DNA of 64,000 bases from positions 1,426,001 to 1,490,000 of the forward strand of contig CM055912.1 in the NCBI GenBank assembly GCA_029582155.1. The letters are read 5' to 3'. Within the stretch, counting starts at the first letter, position 1; every line of letters begins with the position of its first letter. Position numbers and translations under genes: made by a program. The notes under the pieces are model-generated. The model saw only the letters and a program-made list of their open reading frames with translations. It was not told where the DNA came from and searched no databases. The DNA comes from Panopea generosa (Eukaryota; Mollusca; Bivalvia; Adapedonta; Hiatellidae). Shown here piece by piece: positions 34,601 through 46,702 of this stretch.

Positions 34601-37600
34601 ACTGGTGTGACACTGTGATCGACATAATGATAACACTATCTGATACAGGGAATACTGGTGTGACACTGTGATAAACATAATGATAACACTATCTGATACA
34701 GGGTATACTGGTGTGACACTGTGATCAACATAATGATAACACTATCTGATACAGGGGATACTGGTGTGACACTGTGATCAACATAATGATAACACTATCT
34801 GATACAGGGGATACTGGTGTGACACTGTGATCAACATAATGATAACACTATCTAATATCGGGGATACTGGTGTGATACTGTGATCAACATAATGATAACA
34901 CTATCTGATGTAGGGAAACTGGTATGACACTGTGATCAACATAACGATAACACTATCTGATATCGGGATACTGGTGTGACACTGTGATCAACAAAATGAT
35001 AACACTATCTGATACAGGGGATACTCGCGTGACACTGTGATCAACATAATGATAACACTATCTGATACAGGGGATACTGGTGTGACACTGTGATCAACAT
35101 AACGATAACACTATCTGATATCGGGACACTGGTGTGACACTGTGATCAACATAATGATAACACTATCTGATGTAGGGGATACTGGTGTGACACTGTGATC
35201 AACATAATGATAACACTATCTGATGTAGGGGATACTGGCGTGACACTGTGATCGACATAATGATAACACTATCTGATGTAGGGGATACTGGTGTGACACT
35301 GTGATCAACATAATGATAACACTATCTGATGTAGGGGATACTGGTGTGACACTGTGATCGACATGATAACACTATCTGATACAGGGGATACTCGTGTGAC
35401 ACTGTGATCAACATAATGATAACACTATCTGATACAGGGGATACTGGTGTGACACTGTGATCAACATAATGATAACACTATCTGATGTAGGGGATACTGG
35501 TGTGACACTGTGATCGACATAATGATAACACTATCTGATGTAGGGGATACTGGTGTGACACTGTGATCAACATAATGATAACACTATCTGATACAGGGGA
35601 TACTGGTGTGACACTGTGATCAACATAATGATAACACTATCTGATGTAGGGGATACTGGTGTGACACTGTGATCAACATAATGATAACACTATCTGATAC
35701 AGGGGATACTGGTGTGACACTGTGATCAACATAATGATAACACTATCTGATGTAGGGGATACTGGTGTGACACTGTGATCGACATGATAACACTATCTGA
35801 TACAGGGGATACTGGTGTGACACTGTGATCAACATAACACTATCTGATACAGGGGACACTGGTGTGACACTGTGATCTACATAATGATAACACTATCTGA
35901 TACAGGGGATACTGGTGTGACACTGTGATCAACATAATGATAACACTATCTGATGTAGGGGATATTGGTGTGACACTGTGATCGACATGATAACACTATC
36001 TGATACAGGGGATACTCGTGTGACACTGTGATCAACATAATGATAACACTATCTGATACAGGGGACACTGGTGTGACACTGTGATCAACATAATGATAAC
36101 ACTATCTGATGTAGGGGATACTGGTGTGACACTGTGATCGACATAATGATAACACTATCTGATGTAGGGGATACTGGTGTGACACTGTGATCAACATAAT
36201 GATAACACTATCTGATACAGGGGATACTGGTGTGACACTGTGATCAACATAATGATAACACTATCTGATGTAGGGGATACTGGTGTGACACTGTGATCAA
36301 CATAATGATAACACTATCTGATACAGGGGATACTGGTGTGACACTGTGATCAACATAATGATAACACTATCTGATGTAGGGGATACTGGTGTGACACTGT
36401 GATCGACATGATAACACTATCTGATACAGGGGATACTCGTGTGACACTGTGATCAACATAATGATAACACTATCTGATACAGGGGATACTGGTGTGACAC
36501 TGTGATCAACATAATGATAACACTATTTGATACAGGGGATACTGGTGTGACACTGTGATCAACATAATGATAACACTATCTGATGTAGGGGATACTGGTG
36601 TGACACTGTGATCAACATAATGATAACACTATCTGATACAGGGGATACTGGTGTGACACTGTGATCAACATAATGATAACACTATCTGATGTAGGGGATG
36701 CTGGTGTGACACTGTGATCGACATGATAACACTATCTGATACAGGGGATACTGGTGTGACACTGTGATCAACATAATGATAACACTATCTGATACAGGGG
36801 ATACTGGTGTGACACTGTGATCGACATAATGATAACACTATCTGATGTAGGGGATACTGGTGTGACACTGTGATCGACATAATGATAACACTATCTGATG
36901 TAGGGGATACTGGTGTGACACTGTGATCAACATAATGATAACACTATCTGATACAGGGGATACTGGTGTGACACTGTGATCAACATAATGATAACACTAT
37001 CTGATACAGGGGATACTGGTGTGACACTGTGATCAACATAATGATAACACTATCTGATACAGGGGATACTCGTGTGACACTGTGATCAACATAATGATAA
37101 CACTATCTGATACAGGGGATACTGGTGTGACACTGTGATCAACATAATGATAACACTATCTGATACAGGGGATACTGGTGTGACACTGTGATCAACATAA
37201 TGATAACACTATCTGATGTAGGGGATACTGGTGTGACACTGTGATCAACATAATGATAACACTATCTGATGTAGGGGATACTGGTGTGACACTGTGATCA
37301 ACATAATGATAACACTATCTGATGTAGGGGATACTGGTGTGACACTGTGATCAACATAATGATAACACTATCTGATACAGGGGATACTGGTGTGACACTG
37401 TGATCAACATAATGATAACACTATCTGATGTAGGGGATACTGGTGTGACACTGTGATCAACATAATGATAACACTATCTGATACAGGGGATACTGGTGTG
37501 ACACTGTGATCAACATAATGATAACACTATCTGATGTAGGGGATACTGGTGTGACACTGTGATCGACATTATGATAACACTATCTGACGCAGGGGATGCT

Positions 37601-38034
37601 GGAGTGACACTGTGATCAACATAATGATAACACTATCTGATACAGGGGATACTGGTGTGACACTGTGATCAACATGATGATAACACTATCTGATACAGGG
37701 GATACTGGTGTGACACTGTGATCAACATAATGATAACACTATCTGATGTAGGGGATACTGGTGTGACACTGTGATCGACATTATGATAACACTATCTGAT
37801 GCAGGGGATGCTGGAGTGACACTGTGATCAACATAATGATAACACTATCGGATACAGGGGATACTGGTGTGACACTGTGATCAACATGATGATAACACTA
37901 TCTGATACAGGGGATACTGGTGTGACACTGTGATCAACATAATGATAACACTATCTGATGTAGGGGATACTGGTGTGACACTGTGATCAACATAATGATA
38001 ACACTATCTGATATAGGGGATACTGGTTTGACAA
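31648..38034. repeat. 53-bp satellite array, about 120 copies
   Basis: This is the largest feature of the window. The unit contains GATCAACATAATGATAACAC, then TATCTGATACAGGGGATACT and GGTGTGACACTGT. Variants are GATACAGGGG, GATGTAGGGG, GATATAGGGG and GATGTAGCGG, and CTGGT against CTCGT. Short units occur that lack 8 bases (ATCAACATAACAC) or 3 bases (ATCGACATGATAAC). The left third is richer in GTAGCGG and CTCGT forms. In the right half GATACAGGGG and GATGTAGGGG units often alternate, and the GACATGATAAC short form recurs at intervals of several units (near 35365, 35786, 35986, 36404 and 36721). No reading frame is meaningful. Confidence 0.97.
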
Positions 38035-38179
38035 TTATACCAAAGACAACTTTCATTATCAACAACGCTGATACAATGATAGCATAAAAGTTTCAGACAG
38101 TAGTATTAAGAGATATCTTCTTCATAAATGTAAACGCTTATAGCTGTAAACACTGATTAGATGGATTTAATATTTAGTG

Positions 38180-38290
38180 TCACTTTAATGCAATCGTGGG
38201 CTTACTGACGATCAACCTAACCACGCTTTCGCGGAATCCTGGAAGGCCACCTCATTCAGCGGTGACAGACGAATGACAATGAGACACTGA
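38180..38290 (-). mobile_element. Fragment of a type 4 SINE
   Basis: GTGGGCTTACTGACGATCAA, CCTAACCACGCTTTCGCGGA and AGCGGTGACAGACGAATGAC match the tail and mid part of the copy at 25320-25562. The head is missing. Confidence 0.55.
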
Positions 38291-38509
38291 ACATAATACT
38301 GCTTTGTTTTGATTACTGAACATCGTCGTCCATACTTAGGTATTAGTTGAGTTAATGTTAAGGCACGCTCAAAATATGAGTATAGACAATTTATCACATA
38401 AAAAAAAAACAATAATAGGAGTGTAATATACACAATTGCTTCTCCAGCGCTTCGGCTAGAACGTTTTTGAAAGAACTGCTGCAAAATGCAAACATATTAA
38501 ATGAGTATA

Positions 38510-39090
38510 AAGTTAGTAGGTAGTTGGCAGTTGGTAGTTGGTAGTTGGATATTCGAATAAGTAACTACCAACCAGCCTCAAATTAGGATTCGGATTCGTT
38601 ATTATAATCACTATTTCATTAACATATTTTACTCATGTTCATATGTTTAAAAGTATAATCAATAGAAAACGGATGTACACCAATTTAAAATCTAAATCCC
38701 CAACTGGCAACTGGTTGGTAGTTTTCGATTAGCCCGAATCCTGAACTTGAACTTTTAAATCGCCTTCTGGTGTCCGGTGATTATACTCAATGTATTGAAG
38801 TGGGAACGCGGGACGACTGATGTTTTTTATTGTTATAAACTGTTTTTCTATTGAATTGTTCTGTTCTATAAAATGATTATCGATTTCCAAAAATCCGAAT
38901 CCCCAATAGTTACTGGCAACTGGTTGGTAGTTGGCGATTCGTCCGAATCCCAAACTGGAAATTTTGAATTGCCTTCAGGTGAGTATACTCGGCATATTGA
39001 AGAACCAACCTGGCACTGGTGTGTTATCTATTGATCTTTACTCACCAGAAGGCGATTCAAAATGCCCAGTTGGGGATTCTCCAACCACAA
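38510..39090. repeat. Nested direct and inverted repeats around CAACTGGTTGGTAGTT
   Basis: The string GGCAACTGGTTGGTAGTT occurs near 38706 and near 38914, each followed by a CGATT...CCGAATCC stretch, an AACTTTTnAAT(C/T)GCCTTC stretch and a tail, so a block of about 100 bp is directly repeated at a 207-bp offset. A third copy is inverted at about 39040-39088 (CTCACCAGAAGGCGATTCAA and CCCAGTTGGGGATTCTCC). A short AGTTGGTAGTTGG tandem lies near 38520-38548. I do not recognise the element. Confidence 0.65.
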
Positions 39091-39654
39091 ACCAGTCGCG
39101 GAATCAGATTCTTTTTGAATCGCTGTTTTATTATTTTAACATATCAGTTAAATTGAAAAACAGTTTGTAATAATAAAAGGTATATTAAAGAAAACATGTT
39201 AGGCTTAAATTTTCATTACTTCAATCTCAGTATCTAGAGTACCGTAGTACATTCCAAACACGTTTAAACAATTAATTCATTCATTTTCCTTTTGCATACT
39301 ACTAGTGACTATTTTATTCGTTGTGGTTTGACGATTTATGCTTTACCAGGTATGTGTTACTGTAAGCTATGTACAAAGGTGATACTTTGAAATAGTTACG
39401 TGTGTATATTAGTTTGTACAAGATATTATACATGGATATCAACAAAATAGGGAATGAAGAAGTGTTAAATGGATTGCCGTCTTTGTTTGCTTTAGCGTAT
39501 TCCTTCGACTAACAAAATAAATCTACAAGGCTAAAGGTGTCTAAATGTGGATAGTAGTCATTACAATATATTACCTCTATTTAGACATTCAAAGCATAAG
39601 GTAATAATGCTATATGTATTTGTGTATTACATGTTATTCAAACTTAGTTCTCTT
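39091..39654. other. Unassigned spacer
   Basis: AT-rich, no feature recognised. Confidence 0.4.
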
Positions 39655-39970
39655 GTTATTGTATGCTGTTTATCGTAGCTTTCAACAATTGTTCAGTCAT
39701 GAATATCGCAACAGTGTCTATTGAGACAGTATTTTGAACGCTGTCACACTGGAGTAGTATACCACAGACACATAATATGGTAACCCACCAAGTCACATTA
39801 TATCGACACTGGGTCGGCCAGACCTAGAACAATCCTCTTGATACTGAGCGCCAAACGAGGAAACTGTTATTACCAGTTTTTCAAGTGTTTGGTATAACCC
39901 AGTTGGGGATCGAACCCGTGACCTTTTGCATACATGGTTGACGCTATACCTCTAGACCACCACTGCTGAA
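39655..39970 (-). mobile_element. tRNA-derived SINE, type 5, near full length
   Basis: On the minus strand the head reads GCAGTGGTGGTCTAGAGGTA, then CGGGTTCGATCCCCAACT (A- and B-boxes). The body carries GACCCAGTGTCGATATAATG, CTCCAGTGTGACAGCG and GACACTGTTGCGATATTCAT. The same body occurs at 28226-28400 and 29335-29510. This copy shows that the head and body belong together. Confidence 0.75.
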
Positions 39971-40419
39971 TGCCTTATCTACATGAAACATTATACTAGT
40001 TATATTTAGTTGTATGGAACACATGGTGTTACCCCCGATTAAATTTTGTAATTGTCATTAATTGATATATCAAATGTTTCACCAGCAGAGTTTGATCAGT
40101 TTAGTTTATTGCCATGTCATACGCAAATGGACTGGGTCATCAGTTCTATCAGCATCAGTTACGGCCCTGTCCTAAGCAGAGCAAGTGTTTAGTGTTAAAT
40201 ATAGGGCTCGGATATAGTGGTAGTATAACTTTATATCAACTAAAAGCATGCTTACTGGAAAGAGTGGTTAGGTTAACTGGCCATCTAGCAGATCTTGACG
40301 GCATAATAATGAGTCGATCTATTCAAACAAATCTTCTTGTGATTGACTGATGATTAACTAGCAAGTGAACATGACAAATAAGGTGCTACCTGTTAACCTT
40401 CAGTACGTGTACAAGCAAG
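39971..40419. other. Unassigned spacer
   Basis: A 78-codon open frame at 40114-40350 has no motif. It includes GAGTGGTTAGGTTAACTGGC, which resembles the tail of type 4 SINEs, but too little to call. Confidence 0.35.
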
Positions 40420-40421
40420 AT

Positions 40422-41060
40422 GATTTTTATTATTATTATCATCTTTATTTCCTCCAAGTTAATGAAGATTATATGATATGACCATTAAACACATATATTA
40501 AACAAAACTACAGGCATGTAATCAAATAGGAAAAGAATAGTTCTATTGCAGAAGAATGAACTTTAACTTGTTATACACGATAATGACATACTGTATACAC
40601 ATCATCAGTTACAAACAACGCGGGTACAATTATGTTTAATGTATGTTGCATTCTGTACCATAAAGTTTGAATATCATTCTATATTTAGCACTTTTGTTAG
40701 GTTATCATCTATTATACCAATCATGAATAAAGTTATTTTCTCGTTGTCTGTTGTATTTAGCATGTTGTACAGAGCTTTACTAAACTTATTTATCACATCT
40801 TTCCAGTATTCAGTTCTCAAGTTTTATTGTATGGTCCAAGCAGTCAACATGAAAATGCTGTAGTTTGTCAGTGATTATTTGATCACATTTCGGACATGGC
40901 AATTGTGTAGGTTGTTGACATTGTATTTTCGCCATAAATATCATTAACTCAAGTTTTAGTTTTATTCCAATATATTGATTTATATTTAAAATTTGATTTG
41001 TTTTAGTTGATTTATTTAACAATTTTACAAAGTCAGTGCAATGATGAATGTAGTTTTAAG
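40422..41060 (-). mobile_element. Decayed non-LTR retrotransposon 3' end with CxxC zinc motif
   Basis: The minus-strand open frame at 40810-41022 reads QLPCPKCDQIITDKLQHFHV, then DCLDHTIKLEN. This has the CxxC...H...C arrangement of LINE C-terminal domains. It is followed in the same direction by a WKDVINKFSKALYNMLN-like segment and a short ATA-rich tail at 40426-40440. Catalytic motifs are absent, so the copy is 5'-truncated. It differs in sequence from the other three LINE pieces. Confidence 0.65.
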
Positions 41061-41218
41061 TGACATCTATATATTGTAATACTATTATTTTAAACAGAAC
41101 ATATATTTCTTAATTAACAATGGTTTATAAAATGGAATGTTATATTTGAACACAGCTTTATTGCTCATATATTTGTAGAAATGTGCTTTCAAAATTATGA
41201 TCACTATTTTATTGTTTT

Positions 41219-41500
41219 TTCAGCAGCCACGCATTGTTTATCTTCTGCTATAAGTTTGTTCAGCAGCCACGTGTTGTTTACCTTCTGCTATAAGTTTGTT
41301 CAGCAGACACGCGTTGTTTACCTTCTGCTATAAGTTTTTTCAGCAGCCACGCATTGTTTATCTTCTGCTATAAGTTTGTTCAGCAGCCACGCATTGTTTA
41401 ATTCTGCTATAAGTTTGTTCAGCAGCCACGTGTTGTTTTATCTTCTGCTGTAAGTTTGTTCAGCAGCCACACGTTGTTTATCATCTGCTGTAAGATTTTT
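41219..41500. repeat. 40-bp tandem array, 7 copies
   Basis: The unit begins TTCAGCAGCCACGCATTGTT and continues TATCTTCTGCTATAAGTTTG. Copies differ by a few substitutions (CGTGTTG, CGCGTTG) and one 1-base loss in the fifth copy. It ends just 3' of the decayed glycosyltransferase gene on the other strand. Confidence 0.95.
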
Positions 41501-41518
41501 AGCAACATTTGCACACCT

Positions 41519-42427
41519 TTACGACTTCGCCTTGTAGACATGTGGAACTTTATTCCTCGAAAAAAAAAAGTGGCCTCTCATCGTCAAAATAAATTGTAGT
41601 TTTAAATTCTTTATTAAATTCATCATTTGTTTTGATGAGATTGGCGAAAATGTGATGAGCCGAAAATACCCATGTTTCTTTTCGGATATGGTGATCATGA
41701 CCTCTCTGATCTTATATTTTGTAGCCAAATGTTTATAATTCTCGACAAGCTTGTTGAAGCTATAAACCAGGATGCGATCCACAGCTGATGAATTTTCTTT
41801 ACAGCTGAATTGTTCTTTCTAACACAAAAAAGTCAGTTAACTGGAGTACAATATCAATCCAGTTATTAAATGGCTCGTTACAGTAAACACTTGCATCTGC
41901 CCATATATCCCCATATCGGGCCAAAAGTTTCACTCAAATGATATCAGATTTAGCTTGAATGGCCGCCGAGCTCCAGGCCTCATCTGAATAATACTTAGTC
42001 CGGTTTATAAGACGCTCAGCATTTTGCATATTAAGTGCCCGTATGCGGTAGTTTTGATTATGCCGCTTCCAGGACCTCAAACATGCAGCCTGTAGCAGTG
42101 GTGCTTTATCCCACTCTTTGTCCCAAGTATAAAGATTGTACAAAGTAGACGCTTGGAGCATCGATCTGAAAGACACTGAACAGGAAGGGGCATGTTATTT
42201 TCCCGTAAATCTGAAGAATTACTCCCGACATAAGCGTTAAGAAATGGAACGTACACTGATTGAACAAATGCCACATTTCTTTTGGTCTGAAAAATAGAAT
42301 GTATATTCCATGGTCCTTCTCTCAGAGTCACGGACATTATAATCATAAACACGCTAACGGTTATGACTAACATTAGATACAGATGTGTACTGTTTCTAAA
42401 TATCTCCATTGTTCTTTTATATATCAA
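41519..42427 (-). pseudogene. Decayed type II membrane glycosyltransferase (OCH1 / capsule-synthesis-like)
   Basis: The minus strand starts with ATG at 42427 (or 42409), giving a short cytoplasmic tail and a membrane segment, YLMLVITVSVFMIIMSV, at residues about 18-34. After a frame change near 42150-42180 it reads WDKEWDKAPLLQAACLRSWK, then RLINRTKYYSDEAWSSAAIQ, AKSDII, a TGA at 41934-41936, then LLARYGDIWADASVYCNEPF. The SDII...LL.YG(G)IWAD block contains the DxD-type sugar-nucleotide site of Golgi glycosyltransferases related to OCH1 and bacterial Caps_synth proteins. A second stop (near 41800) and another frame change follow before a tail with FANLIKTNDEFN. I count at least two stops and two frameshifts, with no introns visible. 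It is likely an inactive copy of an expanded family. Confidence 0.75.
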
Positions 42428-42975
42428 TTTTTATATATATATATTTAGATATAGTTTTTGCTTGTGTTATCTCTAAATGTCAGCAATACCTGTTTATGCA
42501 GCAGTTGCTAAAATACTGCTGTAACTCAGGTTGAATTCTGCATTGGTCAGTCCTGAAAATAGATTACAGTTTTTAAAATGTTTTATTTCTCATTATACAT
42601 ACATTTAAATAGAAACACATTGTTCATAATACAATCCTTAGGAAAGATGTACATTTTTATACTAGCAAGTGCCTTCAGATAATGTTTATATATTATAACA
42701 ATAAATATTAAAACCGCTCACAATAATGATATTACATTTTAACTAGTTAAGAATATGAAAATAATCCCATTATTTGTTTGTTACATACATAACGTATAAG
42801 TTTACTTTTTATAACTTAGTGTTGTCACAGCGTATATATATATATGTGTGTGTATATGAAAAAAGCCCGATTGTAAAACATAAGAAATAAGCTGGTGTAT
42901 GTAGAGTTAAGAGAAGGGATAGCATAAAGAAAAACATTAGAGTGATAAAGAGGAGAAGTACTTGGCACTCTAAAT
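42428..42975. other. Unassigned spacer
   Basis: AT-rich, with a TATATATG/TGTGTG microsatellite at about 42833-42857. No promoter could be supported. Confidence 0.4.
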
Positions 42976-43284
42976 CTACATCAGCATGATGGTGTTATGA
43001 ATCAGTTTGAATTTGTTCCATTTACTGTTATGTTGTCCAATATTATCTTTTGCCAATGCTACGGTTTTTTCTATCTTTTCAATATGTTTTAAATATTTTA
43101 TAAAATTTACAAACATGGGATTTGTTTTTGTATACTTGTTATTGTAAAATATGTTGCTTTTATACAAGACTATATTAGTGTTATAATTCGCATTATATAT
43201 TTGTATTGAAAGGCGCGTTTTTTTCGTATCTATTAAAGAACTAAAAGGTACGGTTTGTACAACTTTCCACTTTGTTATTTCCAT
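42976..43284 (-). other. Weak open frame, possibly the end of a LINE ORF2
   Basis: A 102-codon frame (MEITKWKVVQTVPFSSLIDT at its start) ends with FVNFIKYLKHIEKIEKTVAL and WNKF. This resembles the C-terminal tail of L1/Tx1-like ORF2 proteins (FxxxIKYxxxIEKxIA...KW). The upstream zinc domain is missing and composition is AT-driven, so the call is tentative. It could equally be chance. Confidence 0.25.
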
Positions 43285-43790
43285 TTAATAAGAGGTTTGA
43301 ATACAATATTGAGTTTATGGATTTGCTGCAGTAAATGTATTAATTTTGTATATTGTTATTAGCTATGTTGCCCGCGTTCAGTTTCTGTTTCCATTAATTT
43401 GTTTGCCTTTTGTCTAATAGTTGTTTGATGTTGTTTTGTTCCGTACTATCTGGTTGTGTAACGCTCGTGTGTTTTTTTTCAAAGTTTTACTCGACCATAA
43501 CTGGACTATTTCTAACACAAAAAAATGGGAACGAATTGGTTTGTGTATTAATGTAATCATTTTAATTTGAATTGCATTCAACTATGATTTCTCCCCCTAC
43601 TATATATTATTTGTTTACATGTACATGTATATACATTTGTTGTCCAAACCCCATCATTTTCATTATTTAGTATTCTTTTCACGCTTTACGCATCCTGCTT
43701 TCATTACTCTTATAAACATGTTTAAATCGATTATTTTAAGATCCTGTATTATGAATTTTCTACTAATTTTATCAGGACTGGTTCATTTTC
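43285..43790. other. Unassigned spacer
   Basis: AT-rich, no supported feature. The frame at 43619-43828 runs into the 70-bp array. Confidence 0.4.
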
Positions 43791-44703
43791 CCATACATAA
43801 TCTGACTTGGGATTTTCTAAAACTATAATATTATATTTATTAGTGACAGTAATGTTTTGATATTACATAATCTCAATTGTGATTTTCTAAACTTATAATA
43901 TTATATTTATAAGTGACAGTAACGTTTTGATATTACATAATCTGACTTGGGATTTTCTAAAACTATAATATTATATTTATAAGTGACAGTGATGTTTTGA
44001 TATTACATAATCTGACTTGGGATTTTCTAAAACTATAATATTATATTTATAAGTGACAGTGATGTTTTGATATTACATAATCTGACTTGGGATTTTCTAA
44101 AACTATAATATTATATTTATAAGTGACAGTGATGTTTTGATATTTCATAATCTCAATTGTGATTTTCTAAACTTATAATATTATATTTATAAGTGACAGT
44201 AACGTTTTGATATTACATAATCTGACTTGGGATTTTCTAAAACTATAATATTATATTTATAAGTGACAGTGATGTTTTGATATTACATAATCTGACTTGG
44301 GATTTTCTAAAACTATAATATTATATTTATATGTGACAGTGATGTTTTGATATTACATAATCTGACTTGGGATTTTCTAAAACTATAATATTATATTTAT
44401 AAGTGACAGTGATGTTTTGGTATTACATAATCTGGCTTGGGATTTTCTAAAACTATAATATTATATTTATAAGTGACAGTGATGTTTTGATATTACATAA
44501 TCTGACTTGGGATTTTCTAAAACTATAATATTATATTTATAAGTGACAGTGATGTTTTGATATTACATAATCTGACTTGGGATTTTCTAAAACTATAATA
44601 TTATATTTATAAGTGACAGTGATGTTTTGATATTACATAATCTGACTTGGGATTTTCTAAAACTATAATATTATATTTATAAGTGACAGTAATGTTTTGA
44701 TAC
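43791..44703. repeat. 70-bp tandem array, about 13 copies
   Basis: The unit (TATTACATAATCTGACTTGG, then GATTTTCTAAAACTATAATA and TTATATTTATAAGTGACAGT plus GATGTTTTGA) repeats without indels. A distinct subtype, TCTCAATTGTGATTTTCTAA followed by ACTTATAAT, occurs exactly twice, in units starting at 43861 and 44141. Both are followed by AACGTTTTGA, so a 280-bp four-unit block was copied. The AT-rich core ATAATATTATATTTATA is close to palindromic. Confidence 0.96.
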
Positions 44704-45120
44704 CAGTTATTGTTCCAATATTGTGTCCGATTGTCCTACTGCATGACTGCTAAATTCAAACAAGACTGGACTTTGTAAGGGCATATCTCTGCAGATATGA
44801 ACAGAAAGGTGGTGTACATTTTTAAATCTAATCATACCTGTAGTTGGGAGTCGGGATTTATTACACAAAAAGACCAGTCTCATTACATGTCAATGCTTAA
44901 TAAATAATATACTTAACGGCCTCAAGTTTGGTATCATATGGGTATTTTAGATCGTTTAATTTTATTATGTTAAACTGAGACATAGCCATTCTAGTCTTCA
45001 ATCATATTGCAATAAATTCATCAATAAAAAAAATCAAAATGATTCAAATGTTCTCATTTTATAGCAGGGTAGTGGGTGTCAAATTTCTATGGATTATTTT
45101 TATGTTGATGGCAGTTAACT
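44704..45120. other. Unassigned spacer
   Basis: No feature recognised. The 70-codon plus-strand frame at 45039-45251 is a shadow of the Tc1 remnant. Confidence 0.4.
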
Positions 45121-45545
45121 TAACTTCAATAGTGCGTTTGTCCACCTCTAGCGTTCAACACAGACTGGACACGATTTCTCATTGGACCGGATACGTCTTC
45201 GGATGTATTGGATTGGTATTCGACGCCACTGCCTGCATATATCGTCTCTAATACCATAGGTGTTGACAAGCGATCCCAACAATGTTCGATAGGGTTTAGA
45301 TCAGCTGAAATGTAGTAAGTCAATGTTATTTGCACGTAAATATTGAGCAGTTAGACGTGCAACATGCGGTCATGCATTATGGTGCTGTAGAAACATTCCT
45401 GGGTGTTGCTGGACGTATGGCAGAGTAACTTGCCTAAGCACTTCACCCTCGCAACGTCGAGCCGTAACTTCACGACTAGCACTTTGACGTGCACCCCTTC
45501 CAGCACCATTGTCTAAGTAAACCAAGTTTGTCTTTCCGTGGTAAC
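45121..45545 (-). pseudogene. Tc1-like transposase C-terminal fragment, decayed
   Basis: The minus strand reads LRQVTLPYVQQHPGMFLQHH, then NA, a stop, PHVARLTAQYLRANNIDLLH. After a frame change comes ADLNPIEHCWDRL, and near the end MRNRVQSVLNARGGQTHY. This is the D34E-type core of Tc1 transposases: the DNARPH region (here HHNA, so the catalytic Asp is lost) and the PDLNPIEHxWD segment with the Glu. Stops and frameshifts show it is dead. The N-terminal paired-type domain was not found. A 40-bp array begins about 75 bp to its right. Confidence 0.8.
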
Positions 45546-45621
45546 TTATTCAACCTCATACCATCGTAGAGGTCAACCAGTCAATCTTACAAACACACAC
45601 ACATCGCTGAAGTGTTCTCCA

Positions 45622-46702
45622 CGTACAATGTCTAACTTTACTGTTCTATATTCACCGTTCATATACAATGTCTAACTTTACTGTTCTATATCGACCTTAC
45701 TGTTCTATAATCACCGTTCATAAACAATGTCTAACTTTACTGTTCTATATCCACCGTTCATATACAATGTCTAACTTTACTGTTCTATATCCACCGTTCA
45801 TAAACAATGTCTAACTTTACTGTTCTATATTTATCATTCATAAACAATGTCTAACTTTACTGTTCTATATTCACCCTTCATATACAATGTCTAACTTTAC
45901 TGTTCTATATTCACCGTTCATAAACAATGTCTAACTTTACTGTTCTATATCCACCGTTCATATACAATGTCTAACTTTACTGTTCTATATCCACCGTTCA
46001 TATACAATGTCTAACTTTACTGTTCTATATCCACCGTTCATATACAATGTCTAACTTTACTGTTCTATATCCACCATTTATATAAATGTCTAACTTTACT
46101 GTTCTATGTCCACCATTCATATACAATGTCTAACTTTACTGTTCTATATTCACCATTCATAAACAATGTCTAACTTTACTGTTCTATATTCACCCTTCAT
46201 ATACAATGTCTAACTTTACTGTTCTATATTCACCGTTCATAAACAATGTCTAACTTTACTGTTCTATATCCATCGTTCATATACAATGTCTAACTTTACT
46301 GTTCTATATCCACCGTTCATATACAATGTCTAACTTTACTGTTCCATATCCACCATTTATATAAATGTCTAACTTTACTGTTCTATATCCACCGTTCATA
46401 TACAATGTCTAACTTTACTTTTCTATATCCATCGTTCATATAAAATGTTTAACTTTACTGTTCTATATCCACCGTTCATAAACAATGTCTAACTTTACTG
46501 TTCTATATCAACCGTTCATATACAATGTCTAACTTTACTGTTCTATATCCACCATTCATAAACAATGTTTAACTTTACTGTTCTATATCCACCGTTCATA
46601 TACAATTTCTAACTTTACTGTTCTATATTCACCGTTCATATACAATGTCTAACTCTACTGTTCTATATCCACCATTCATATACAATTTCTAACTTTACTG
46701 TT
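45622..46702. repeat. 40-bp tandem array, about 27 copies
   Basis: The unit holds ACAATGTCTAACTTTACTG, TTCTATATCCACCGTTCATA and close variants (TTCACC, CCACCA, CATAAACAATG). A partial extra segment of about 17 bases sits near 45691-45710, and two 38- or 39-base units lack ACA before ATG. It is unrelated to the 40-bp array at 41219. Confidence 0.96.
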
